DNA of 64,000 nucleotides from Craspedostauros australis (Eukaryota > Bacillariophyta > Bacillariophyceae > Mastogloiales > Achnanthaceae), in NCBI GenBank assembly GCA_026770025.1, contig JAMXDE010000007.1, positions 434,001 to 498,000 of the forward strand. The letters run 5' to 3'. The translations under genes and the position numbers were made by a program. Under the pieces are notes generated by a model, which was given only the letters and a program-made list of their open reading frames with translations, searched no databases and was not told the origin of the DNA. Below are positions 32,242 to 43,710 of this stretch, in pieces; position 1 is the first letter of the stretch; every line of letters begins with the position of its first letter.

Positions 32242-32881
32242 ATGCCATTCCCAACAGAACAAGGACCCCTCCTGAAGGCCCATCTCGCGATGTGCTCGAA
32301 GACGGAGGCTGCACTCAACGAATGCCTTGCGGGTTCGGTACGTCGTCTCTGATGTTGGTGATGCCATCAGTTGATGGATGGATGATGGGCGAAGGGTGAT
32401 GCTTCTGCAGGGGTGGATGCTGGCCGCCAATAAATGGATGCGTTCGGTGGATGATGGCACCATCTGCGTATTGTTCACAGCGCTGTCGATCAACTTTTCT
32501 CACAGTTTCTCTGGACGTATCTCCGTACCCGCCGTCGTTGTTGCGGCCATTGTTGCAACCCCACTCTATTGCTGCTTCTTTCACTGACTAAATACTTTGA
32601 TACGCCATTCCGTTCCTCGATAATTGTATCGACAGAAATCTGAAGACGGCAGCTTCCCAGCAGCATGCAACACCGCTGTTGTGGAGCAAATTGAATGCGT
32701 CGCCAAGCGACGTGAGAGCGCCGTCGCCATCGCAACGTCGTTGGTTGGGAAGGACAAGGTGGAGAAGGTCCTACCATACTTTGAGGAGCACAAGGAGAAG
32801 ACGTTGGACCTGGTTCGAATCTACAAGGAGAATGCTGGAAAGGGAGGCGACGGCGAGCAATTCTGGCAACCGGCTGTTTGA
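32242..32881 (+). CDS. Twin CX9C (CHCH-type) small protein
   Basis: Two exons, 32,242-32,337 and 32,636-32,881, joined by an intron with a GTACGT donor and CAG acceptor, phase 0, giving 113 residues. Exon 1 contains CSKTEAALNEC and exon 2 CNTAVVEQIEC: each is Cys, nine residues, Cys, which is the twin CX9C signature. Proteins with this pattern fold as a helical hairpin held by two disulphides, are imported into the mitochondrial intermembrane space by the MIA40 relay, and include cytochrome c oxidase assembly factors and respiratory subunits. The spacing between pairs (about 20 residues) is wider than in many members. The C terminus is charged (KVEKVLPYFEEHKEKTLDLV). The exact orthologue is not recognised. 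Its head-to-head neighbour is a COX16-like protein. Confidence 0.65.
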
Positions 32882-33695
32882 GAATTTAGTAGAGAAATGG
32901 ATTTTGCAGAAGCAGGCCCCTGTCGCTCTCTCTCTCTCTCTCTCTTCAGAGAGTCTGATTGTCTCTGGCTCGGCAATCACCAATGCCGAGGTCGCACCAG
33001 ATGCATAACAAGTATTCAGATGATGACAAACGGCAAGAGCAAGGAGGCGGCACTAACAGTAGCTACACACTTCGGCAAATCGATACAATCCAGGAATGAA
33101 AACTTGGTTTCATATCGAAGAGCTATGAGATCACATTGCTCGCAGTATGCGCACCATGTAATATCGCAATTGTTCTTCCATGTCGTCCGCGGTGAGCCTG
33201 TTAACGTCGAAGGATGTCGAGCTAGCTTCTCTGCATCCCCGATTGGTTTTGGGACTCCCGTTTCATCTCTCCAACTGGAGACCAACCTTGCCATCAACAA
33301 GCACAAAGTGCTTGGCCGTCTGGCCATCGATGCGTGTCCGATCGGCGTTGGGCCAGGTTCGGTTTCGCCCATGACGTCACATCAAATGAAGAAAGCCAAA
33401 CAACGTCACGGCAGAGCCACCCAACACATCAAGCACAACATCACATCGCAGTGAACGGCGATCTTGCCTTGTTGAACACAACAGATCACGAACGATCACA
33501 CTGCTATACTCGTACACTCGTGGGCATTGTACTTTGCATGTTCTTCGCCACAATCTTCATCGCAACCCATCACCATCCTCTTGATTCGACAGTTCATCTC
33601 ATCAGGGTGACATACTGTTGAGATTGCCAACAGAACACAAGCAGAGAAATAGCGACAGAGTCCTCGTCCGGTACGGTGAGATAGACACACTAACG
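32882..33695. other. Intergenic upstream of sufD
   Basis: A CT dinucleotide run (CTCTCTCTCTCTCTCTCT) lies near 32,928-32,946. An open plus-strand stretch at 32,897-33,454 has no recognised domain. No gene is called. Confidence 0.4.
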
Positions 33696-36284
33696 ATGCA
33701 GATTTCATCTTTGGCAGTTCTGGCTACCGTCGGATCCATCGGCTTTGCAGCAGGTTACGTGCCACCAGCCTTCAACCACCGTGGGCACGCTCAAGCTGTG
33801 AGGCAATCAACGAAGCTGGGAGTCAGCGTCGGTTTGGGACCGGAAGATGTCCCTGACGAGGTCGATGCCCCTCTAGTCGAGGGCGTGGATTACGAAGTGC
33901 CGGACCATGAGCTGTACCGAACATCGCGTCGCTCCAGGACGGATGAGGCCAGCGATCAGTGGTTCGACGCTCTGCTCGGCGGACCAGAGAGCATCGGTGT
34001 CCTCGGATCCGTTGCCGAAGATGTGTACAAGACTTTGCTGACGCCAGTTCCGCTTTACAACGATGTACGTTCCTCGTGTTGATGCCGATGCCTGCCTACT
34101 GTCATCTTTGATCTGCATGTTCGCCGTGAGTGCCATGCGTGCCATGCAGTCACATGATATGTCACGTATGTTGTGATACAGCATGCTTTGTGACGAACGG
34201 TTTCGGTTCTCTGCGACTCCTTCCTTCATCTCCAATCGACCATCTATCTCACTTCTACTGGACTTGGCAACCGTCCGATGTCGTGTGTACCACCTCCTTG
34301 CTCTGTGTTCTGCTCACAAACTAACCATCCATTCATTCATCCATTCATCCAACCGTCTATCAATCTATCAATCTATTCCCTCCAACCAACAGATCGCCAA
34401 GCCCTACGATGATCCAGAATGGACACCGTACGTTTCGACAAAGCTCCCATGGACACCGTTGACGCCTGCGTTTGGCTTGGAGCAGTTCGGACTCCCAATC
34501 CCAAGAAGAAACGCGGAGGCCTGGAGACAATTCGATACTGTGGGTTTGACCTCGCAGGACTACTCCCGTGCGGTGGAAGGATCAGGTAAGTTTACAATGA
34601 CGTATCATGTGTGCAAGATGCGGAAAGTCTCCAACGAAAGAGATCCGAGCGCTGTACGCGGTTGGATTGAGATGCTCGACATCAGCTTGTCCGCTCTCGT
34701 CCTTCATCTCTCTGCGTATCTCACCTCCCTCACCTGCGTATCCGTATGGTGCACTTTCCAACAACGTAATGCAACACAATGCGATACACATCATTGCTCT
34801 ACTTTGGACTTTGCGGCGAATGTTCAACTTCAGGTTCGGCGATCGAATTCTCCGACGAGGAAGTAAAGGACCTGCAGGAAAAGCTTGACGCCGCGGGCGC
34901 TTGGCTAGACGACGATACTTGCGCCGCGCGTCTTGTGTACATCAACGGACGCTACGCGCCGCAGCTGTCGAAGGCAACAGAGAATGCACAGAATATTGCC
35001 AAGCTTGAGGATGCTCCGGAGGATGTCGCTGGATACCTTACGCGCTTGACAGATGGCTTCACCGATGAGCTGGCAGCACCTGTGCCAAGCGGTGAAACCG
35101 ACTTCCTCACCTCCTTCAAAACCCTCAGTGGACCAGACCACTGCATGGGCAATGCTACAACACAGTTTGCCATCAACACGCAGCAGGGAACCGCGTGCTT
35201 TGCCGCGCTCAATACGTACCGAACGGGCGCTGTCGCTCACATTCATCTGAAGGAAGGTCAGAATCCCGGAAAGCCAATCATGCTTGTCAACGCCGTCACA
35301 CCCGATGGTGGAGCTGTGAAGGGTGAAGGCGACAGCGATGACAAAGGAGTGGCTTCGCACCCAAGATGCGTGGTCGTGGCCGATGAGCGCAGCAACCTTT
35401 CCTTCGTTCAGTCCAGCGTCGACCTGGACACAGGTGCGGCAGTGCAGCCAAAGCTGTACAACGGATACACCCAGGTTTTTGTGAAGGAAGATGCCAACGT
35501 CACCCACTCGTACATCGATGAATCAGGAGGCATGCCCACCCCAGGCGTCGAGCTGAAGGAGAAGGACCTCGAGGAAGGTGCGCCTTTGCCGCGCACCGTG
35601 GAAGCCAACAGGCCTGAGCTGAAGGATTCGCATCTCGAGGCCGTTGATGTGCACTTGGTCGGAGAGCGTGCATTGTACGACGGTGTTATCATGAGCATCG
35701 GAGGCAGCGGTCGAGTCCGGATTTCTCACTACGTGAGCTTGCTTAAGCCCGAGGCGACTGCCAAGGTGAATGGCTTCTCGTTGTCTGGCGGAGCCCAGGT
35801 GACCGAATGCAAGACCAACATCCACCACATCGCGCAGGCAACCAACAGCGAGCAATTGCAAAAGAACATGGTCGGAGGACGCGCCACCGGTTCCTTCCGT
35901 GGACGCATCCGCGTCGAGCAGAGTGCACAGCAGACCGACTCTCAGCAGCTGTCAAGGAGCGTGCTCCTGAACGATGTTTGCAAGACCTGGACCGTCCCAT
36001 CGCTGGAGATCATCGCCGATGACGTGGTGTGCACTCACGGTGCCACCGTCTCCGATCTGTCCGAAGAGGAGCTGTTCTACCTCCGCTCCCGTGGTCTCGA
36101 CCAATCGGCTGCCAGAAACATGCTGATGTACGCGTTTGCGGGCGAAGCCTGCGCTGAAATTGACAAGACCATCCTCGGTGAAACTGGCAGCAAGAAGGGA
36201 CTCCAGGCCCGCCTCCTTCGCAGACTCGACAATGTGGTGCCAGAAGGTGACAGAGCCCTGCAGGGAGAGTTCCAGAGCGTGTAG
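33696..36284 (+). CDS. sufD: Plastid Fe-S cluster assembly scaffold protein SufD
   Basis: Exons 33,696-34,064, 34,393-34,585 and 34,834-36,284; donors GTACGT and GTAAGT, acceptors CAG, with matching phases. The product is about 670 residues. It starts MQISSLAVLATVGSIGFAAG, a signal-peptide-like segment leading to Gly-Phe-Ala, as in diatom bipartite plastid leaders. The SufD/SufB superfamily part begins in exon 3: NGRYAPQLS, NTYRTGAVAHIHL, CVVVADERSNLSFVQSSVDL, the beta-helix repeats, then ARNMLMYAFAGEACAEID near the C terminus, typical of SufD. With SufB and SufC it forms the scaffold complex that builds Fe-S clusters in plastids. In diatoms sufB and sufC are usually plastid-encoded while sufD is nuclear, so this arrangement is expected. 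Its stop codon lies 242 bp from the left end of the large transposon. Confidence 0.9.
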
Positions 36285-36526
36285 AGTCGGAGTACCAAAC
36301 ATAATCGAAGGAGTAGTTAACTATTCGTATAATAATAGTTATTGGAGCAAATGTATTCGAGCAAAATGGAGGAACTTCAAACGATTCTGTCGCAGAGGAC
36401 TCCATCACATGTTGATCATCATGGCATGTGGCGATCCCTCCACATACTCCAGTGGGTAGAGTGCAGTGATCTGCGTCCTTACTAAATCTTCCCTGGGTCA
36501 TACCACACCTCTCTCTCTCTATATAT

Positions 36527-36683
36527 GACCCGCCTGAGCGAAAATAGTACACCTTTCTCGGGAAGTCCTCTCAGATTTCCCTATAAATTTAATATGATGT
36601 TCCTCTATATGAGAAAGTGACGGATTGACTTTCCTAGAATTGCTACACTTTATATTTTATAAGTTATGAGGGCTTGAGTTGAG
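36527..36683 (+). repeat. Left terminal inverted repeat of the large transposon
   Basis: The outer 38 bases are nearly identical to the reverse complement of the right end. Further in, CTAGAATTG ... TTATAAGTTATGAGGGCTTGAG corresponds to CTAGAATTG ... TTTAAAGTTATGGAGGGTTGAA read inward from the right end, so diverged similarity extends to about 36,683. Confidence 0.8.
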
Positions 36684-39646
36684 AAATTCCCCACAGTAGC
36701 CCGTGCTTTAGGTTTTTAGCTTTCGATCGGACATGGATGCGACTCGTCATTGTCTTCAAGTTGGACGTCGGCGAGCGGCGAAAATGTCCTTTTTTCCTCT
36801 CTGAGACGGACTCACAGCAAGGCACTCGAAGCTGAACTCAGACGTGTCTACAGTCGTGCGAACGGATCAACATTTCGGCTGTTTTTGGCCCCAATTGATT
36901 GCACGCAGTTTCTCGCAGTGGACTTGGAACAGGTGTGGAGGAGAAAAACTGCATCAGAATGCGATGGTACGTACGTGCACTGCGCTGTACGTACGACATT
37001 AGGATGGGATGAAGGTGCAGAGCTATCAGCATATTCCACCAGGTATAGTGGGATGTTACTTTTGCCTTTGCTGATGCTGGTAGTACTTCGTGAGCGCGGG
37101 AACTGTGATCACTGCCGGGTTCGTTGCACCATGATCTCGCGCGTTCCACGTGTGGTCTCTCATTTCATACAAGGGGCACGAGACTCTGTGACAAGATAGG
37201 TGCAGGAGGATGACGTTCCCATCCTGCGAATCAAAGTTGACCGGTGGAAACTACAGCACATTCCTGATGTACGCTGCTGTGCTCTTCTCGAGTTGCTGAG
37301 TTGCCGAGTCGCCGCGCGTTGCGCCTCTCAGACAGGATTTCGGTGTCTTGTTGTTGTTGTTGTGGAAGTTTGTGAGTTCATTTTGCTCTTTCCTGGATCA
37401 TGTTTCATTCCTTTTCCTGGTTCTTTTCCATGTCGCACCCAAAGAATCGCTCTGTACTTTTTCAAATGTCGGTGGACAGACAGACGTGAGATGTGGTGTT
37501 TTGTTAGAAACATGCGTGGAACAAAACCAAATCAGATACTGCGCTCGCGAATTCTGGACTGCTTTGTGCCTGTTGATACGCGTTCCCAGAAGAATCGGTT
37601 CTGGTGGGCCACAAAACTGCGGAGTGGCTCTGCGAGAACAGAATGATGTACCGCACTGAACACAAGAAGGGGAGTACAGCAGGAGATCATATAATACATC
37701 TGTGTTTTTATTGTACATGCCCACATTTGTATTATTCGCCCATCGGAGGCTGATGAGGTTAGATCTTGTGATGGATCGGCTGACTTCCGCAGAATCAACA
37801 TTCCACCGTCAATTCCAACCGTCAACGATGGTGTTGCATCCACAAGGCGCGCTTGGTGGTCAGCGGCGCAGGCAGACTTGGAGTGCGAGGATTGTCAGCA
37901 TTGTTACCCTCATGAGATAGGTATGACGATCAGTTCCATGGTGCGTTATCGTCTCCAGAGTTGGCGTGGATCAAAGACAAGGAACAACAACTATGTGCTG
38001 ACCGTTTGGACCCCATATTGTGGATTGAGTTTAGGGTATTTGAATTGATTTGACAGCGGCGTTGCTTCGAATAACAATTCCTCTTGGTGCTGTGGAACCA
38101 CAGTTCCATTTTTGCTCCTGGCGACGACATCGATACTGACATGCGCGTGCGATTTTTTTTTGCGCCCATGGATTTGGTATCATCACTCGCTCTCGCTGAT
38201 CGTCATCATTCTCCGTTGTCTGCTGGGGCCGTTCGTGGCAGTCTGGGTGGTCACAGAGCAAGCAACAGCCAGCGCCAAACATGAATGGCACCGGCGGTTG
38301 ATGATTGGTGAACGCTGTTGCACAGGCGGATGCGATTTGTTGTCTCCCCCAGCGGTTGTTGGATGAGTGACGGACAAGAAGCTGGTGGTGATCGTCTGTA
38401 CGGAAAGCGTTGGCGTAGATGGATGGGATGTTCTGAGCAATGAAACAATAGTACCATACTAATGGATGAGGTAGTATGGATGAGGCTGAGAGCTTGTTCC
38501 GATTTCCTCGCAAGCACAAACATTTTCGAATTGATGGCGTATGCTCGTCCTCTCGCCGCGATTGACTTGTGTTTGCGTGAGAGCAAAATGTGAGCCACTG
38601 CTCTGCGCCGAGAACTGGTGTCCATTTGCAAGAGAACTGCGCATCCCGATTCACAAGTCGAGCGACAAATCGCGCACACTCCAGACTACATTCGTGACTT
38701 TCCGATACGACACGACATGACATGACACGCTACTAATACCAGTACCATACGTATTGGATAGATTGACGAATGGATGGATGGAGCGAGCTGTGATCATCCC
38801 AAGGATACCGTATCGACACACTTGGCGACGAACCATAGTCGCCGTATTGGTACCATCGCAGGACATGGTGCAGATACGCGGAGCAAACGCCGGTACGTGC
38901 AGCCACAAATTGCTACACGCAACTGTGAAAGGGAATGGCGCAAGTCACCAATTAGCTCATGGGCAGAAGTCAGCACATTTGCTCTTGGAGTCAGTCCAGT
39001 TGTACCAGACAATGTTACCAGCATCATGGAGATTGCATTGTACTTAGAGCAGAGAATTTGGGATCGATCATTCAAGAATCTTATTCCATTCGGCATGGCG
39101 CTTGGTGTCAGCAGCGATGGTGTCCACGTAGCATTCTGTGGCAATGCTGCAGGTGCCCACCTTGTGCCTACTCTAGCAATTCACTGATTAGATTCTTATC
39201 ATTGAATGATAGGTATGCTCATACACTGGACAGTGTACGACAGCAGCATCATACCCACTCTGGCTTGCACAGGAGCGTGAGAGCCGCAACCTGGAGTTGT
39301 GCCGTGCCAACTCCTTGTTTGTCTTGGGTCCTTTGTGTCCAATTTCTGGTTCCCCGATTTTCTCCCAAATCAATCTACTGAATTTTTCAATAGTGGTATA
39401 CGATGTTGTTGCGTGGGTAGCGCATTTGCAAACATTACTGCATTCATCCTTTGCACGATCCTCTCCGTTGGATGAACTCCATACCTTGATTTCAACGCTT
39501 CCGACATACCCACCCACCAATACAATGTATGCGATTCACCCTGTGCTATTTTTAGTTCGGCGCGTTGTGTTGCCGGATTCTCGTTTTCTCTCGTGTTATG
39601 TCTCACGATAAAGTTGCAATATCTTCCCCTTTCCGCTGCGTTCACG

Positions 39647-39981
39647 GACTCCATCGGTTTCGACAGCCACATGCCCGGACTGCCGTCATCTTCTTCGTCT
39701 TGTCGTCTACTTTGTAGTCGTTCAATTTTATTTCGCAATTCCGCCTGGTGCTATTCCTATGCCAACAAAAGCATACCTATGTAGGGACCCCGTGTTATTC
39801 TTCGCACAAACATTTTTGCACCCTCACCTGAACGTTTCCATCACGCATTCTATCAGTTTCGACGTCTGGAGGGACGAACCACTCTCATCTCCTCCGCCTC
39901 ATTGTTTACTTTGTAGTCGTCCAATTTTTATTTCGCAATTCCGTCTGGTGCTATTTCTATCCCACCAAATCCATACCCATG
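39647..39981 (+). repeat. Diverged direct duplication, about 140 bp units
   Basis: ACTTTGTAGTCGTTCAATTT (near 39,710) followed by TTCGCAATTCCGCCTGGTGC matches ACTTTGTAGTCGTCCAATTT (near 39,908) followed by TTCGCAATTCCGTCTGGTGC. Similarity starts near a shared GTTTCGAC and runs past CATACC(T/C)ATG. The offset is about 197 bases. Confidence 0.7.
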
Positions 39982-40887
39982 CAAATTCCGCTCCGTCGAC
40001 ATGCACCTTCTGGAGGGCATCGTCAGTGTCATGCACGATTGGCGCGATTGAGGTGAGTCTATGCCATTCCAGTTGCATCAACCTTTCGTATTGCGCAATA
40101 CTGTATGGTGTTTGGCTGATGGGAAAGGGGAGGTTGTGTCTGAGCGATCTACACGCTCCGAATTGATGTTGCTCGCAATCCTCTTGCGAGGGCTGCGGAC
40201 TCCGGCAGACTGTGTGTTGACTTTCAATTGCTCGCGGATCCGTGTGGTGTTGGCCTTTTCGAATTCCACCAATGGAAGGAGATTCACATGGCGTTGATGC
40301 AGATGGTTACGCAGGTTTGCGGATGACCTGGATGCTGGAGATGGTGCGGGGCATGATTTCCTACCGCTTTGCATCACGAGGCCAACGACTCAAGCAACAG
40401 AATTGACGATCAGCGACGGCAGTGGACAAATTGCAGCGGCTCCTGAAATATGTGGAACCACGGACGCGTTCCTGCACCATTGTGAGCGCTGCGCTTTTGC
40501 GGTTCCATCATGGTTCGAAGATCGACTTGGCGTCTTCTACTTGTCTCATACTCGACAATACACTGCATGCCTTGGTCGATGCCCGATCCAGTTTTGTGGT
40601 CTTGATCGAAAATGTGGGTGTGGTGTGGGAGTTGTTGTTGTGATTTTGGCGCACCTCGGTCAAATCTGATTGGATGGGAATCATCAATGGTTCAGTGTAA
40701 ATGTCGTTTGTTGCTCACGAGGACGAACGACATTTAACAAATGAACAACGAAGAACCAAAGTATATCCGAAAATCAAGAAAACAACACGATGGGATCACA
40801 AATGACAGATTCATGGACCAGCCACCAGTCTCCGACGCACCAATCAAAAGCAACAGGCAGAACAAAATGTCCGCCCCCAGCGAACTC

Positions 40888-41076
40888 ACATCACACATCA
40901 CACATCACACACCACACACCACACACCACACACCACACACCACACACCACACACCACACATCACACATCGCACACCACACACCACACACCACACACCACA
41001 CACCACACACCACACATCACACATCGCACATCGCACACCACACACCACACACCACACACCATGCACCACACACCCA
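40888..41076 (+). repeat. (CACAYCA)n heptamer tandem array
   Basis: About 27 copies of a 7-base unit, CACACCA with interspersed CACATCA and CGCA variants. Since seven is not a multiple of three, all three plus frames read the same His/Thr/Pro pattern, so the open frames across it are compositional and not genes. Confidence 0.9.
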
Positions 41077-41722
41077 ACGACTGTACTCTTGCCCATTCAC
41101 TGCGGATACTTCAATCGTCGCATCTGAGACGATCGGAGCCGACAACCAACGCAATTCGAGATGGCAGCCAACGAAGAACAGATCGATTGTATTCAACCGT
41201 GTTGCGTTCGGCCACCAGGGACGTAATCATGATACACACTCGATCGTCTCTCACGATGCCAACGCAAATGATGAGAAATTGAGGCTACAATCGATGAGAA
41301 TAAAAAGTAAAATTCAATAGAGAATGAATGGATAGACGGATTGATGTAGCACTCGTTGCTCTCTCTCTCTCTCTCTTGCACTTGCTCTCTCGTTGTGTTG
41401 GCGCCGCGTCACACTCACTCTTTCGCCAGAATAAAAATCGCAGATGGTTCCACATACATTCTCCAATCACAACCACGTATGCACCAATGAGCGACCGTTG
41501 AACTGTTGCTGCCGATCTCGACACAAACACATCCCTCATGCTGTTGTGAACGAATGTGCATGTGTCATTTTGGTTTGTTGTGTGTTGTTGTTGCTGTCTG
41601 CTGTGTTCTCCTATCTGCAATGTCAGCGCAACGCTCAGTGCTCCCCAACATCGAGATCATTCAGAATCATCCGTGCCTTCCCCCCACCCACATCGTCCGT
41701 CAGCCACCATCGCTATCGCATC

Positions 41723-43083
41723 ATGACCCGTCCACGCGAGGATTCGAGCAGCGACCCCAATCCATCCCAATCAAAGGTGCAACGTCAAACAGCAACTGCT
41801 GGCACATCCATCTATCCCCAACCACCTCATGGGCACTACGCATCATACCAATACTCTGCACCTGTCGGACCAAACCACCATGGCAGCGTTCACAGTCCTC
41901 CTCTCCCCATGGTTGCGAATCATCATGTCCCTCCCAACATACAACCTCCTTCCTTTTGCATCCCCAGCTACATCGGTACAGGTGTGGGTGGTCTACCATA
42001 CTCTACATTCCATCCCAACAACAGCATGGCAACTCCAACATCTGACTACATGGGGCCCAACTGCTTTGGTATCATGCCTTGCCAGCAATGTCTGACCCTG
42101 TTCTGCAGTCACTGCAGTAGGCCACCATTTTGCCCAAACTGTGCGTCATCCATAAGCGGAGGTGCACGTCACACAGGTGTGAATGCCTTGGTACCACAGG
42201 CCAATTCGTTCTCCATTGGGACTTGTGGTGGTGCTGCTGCGCCAACACGTCCCAAGCGCAAATCATCAGCAACCAGATGCAGGGCGCCACATCGACAGGC
42301 AGGAGATGATGTGCTCGCGCGACAAGATGTCGCTGTGTCTATGGAAGAGTGCGAGTCGGATTGTGCGAGTACAACCAGTGAGGATGACACGGATGCTGCG
42401 TTCGTTCCAGCCAACGAGGGCAAGGTGAATCGAAGAGAAGTGCTGCAAGCCATTTTTGAAGCAGCTGGCATTAGCATCAAACCCCTCTCACGGTTCCATG
42501 TGGATGGATTTGAACGTCTCCCACGAAAGACAGCGACTGGTCGTTGGAGTCTCATCAACCGAGTCTGGGATGGAGTTTGTGGTGGGTCAACCCAGCACAT
42601 GTTTCCTGGCAGAGAACCCCCCGAACAGCTTTCAGAAGCCATGACCTTCGTGCGACATCGCAAACAGCTCCCTCCTGTGTTGCTGGAGCAGACTCTCTGT
42701 CATTTAGCCTTCTGGGGGAATCAAGACCTATCGCTGACTGCTCGTGCGGTTTTGGCAATGACCTGTGACTCCAGGCGCTGCACCCGAATCCTGGCCGCGC
42801 ACTACGGTAGCTTGTCGAAAGGAGACAAGGCAAAGATCAAGCTTGGACGCCGAACCATGTCTCGTACAGGACACAGGCGACTGTCGCGCGCTGGAGGTGC
42901 GATCCTTGCTGGAGGCCAGTTCCCACACGCAGACTACAAGTACCGTGTCAAGGAATCTAGTCTCCAGGGCGTAGTCTCGTTTCTCACTTCCATGTTCCAG
43001 TACCGGCCAGGCATCACAAGGAGTGTCAAGTTGGCTGGTGTTCTGTTCCCAGACCTGCCCATCTTCATTCGCGGATCAAAATC
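41723..43083 (+). pseudogene. N-terminal half of a DDE-like transposase gene, cut by a retroelement
   Basis: An open frame from the ATG at 41,723 (MTRPREDSSSDPNPSQ) runs to the boundary of the inserted retroelement; it gives about 453 residues. Residues 1-105 are Pro/His/Ser/Tyr-rich. Residues about 113-140 hold a Cys cluster (MPCQQCLTLFCSHCSRPPFC, then PNC), likely a small zinc-binding knot. After an acidic linker, residues about 235-450 look folded and basic: VLQAIFEAAGISIKPLSRF, KTATGRWSLINRVWDG, LPPVLLEQTLCHLAFWG and YKYRVKESSLQGVVSFLTSM. No stop interrupts this half. The matching C-terminal half resumes at 51,965. This arm would supply DNA or end binding; that role is inferred. The start codon is not certain because the frame is open further upstream. 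Confidence 0.65.
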
Positions 43084-43633
43084 GGGTCACTTCTGGACAT
43101 AATTGACTGGTTGATACAGACGACCCATACGACTCCAGGGCACCATTCACAGGAAGGAGACGGGACACGACAGAAATGCGAGTCACCCACGCGACCCCGC
43201 AACAGAGACCCGTCGTAACGGTTATAACGGCCACACATGGGCCGATCGCTTAAGTAATGACACTTCGAACCATGTGCGACAACGGTCATCTGATGGCAAT
43301 GCGGAGCTCACAAAATGAACGACTGCGGCGACAAAATCGAAACACAAACGAAAATTCGAGAACACGGAATGCACTATCTTGAGTAGCATTACAAACCCGC
43401 CAAGAGAGACAGAATCGGATAGTGAAGCAGGATCAAGACCCGCTCCGAGCAAATGAGAAACAAAGGAGGCCAAACGCGAAGGATCGAGGAGCCCAAAACA
43501 GAAAGAGAGAAGAAGAGAAAGTAAACAACAAAGCAGAGAAGCGATGGGACAGCGACGATCGAATCACCCACAATTTGGAAAAGACAACAGAATTGTCACA
43601 CCTCCGCTTCGACGTACGCTTCCTTCAACGCTT
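43084..43633 (+). repeat. Split direct repeat A1 of the retroelement
   Basis: 550 bp, starting GGGTCACTTCTGGACATAAT and ending TTCCTTCAACGCTT. It is repeated, apparently without change, at 51,200-51,749. Confidence 0.9.
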
Positions 43634-43710
43634 GCTCAGGGGTAACCTAGCAGCCTTTAAACGAACACAACACTCTTCCACATCACCTTCGCCGTCTTCT
43701 CGCCATCACC

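Larger units (their letters stand above)
36684..41722. other. Left internal region of the large transposon, about 5 kb without a clear gene
   Basis: Open frames are short and mixed on both strands. Contents seen: a GTACGTAC palindrome pair at about 36,967-36,997, a T run at 38,152-38,160, a diverged tandem duplication (39,647-39,981), a stretch at about 40,330-40,650 that may be worn coding DNA, a heptamer array (40,888-41,076) and a CT run near 41,359-41,376. No host-type gene comparable to the pseudogene on the right arm is recognised. Confidence 0.45.

Noticed and set aside
40888-41076. Possible CRISPR-like or coding repeat
   Set aside because: Units are seven bases with no spacers, in a eukaryotic nuclear contig; it is a simple tandem array.
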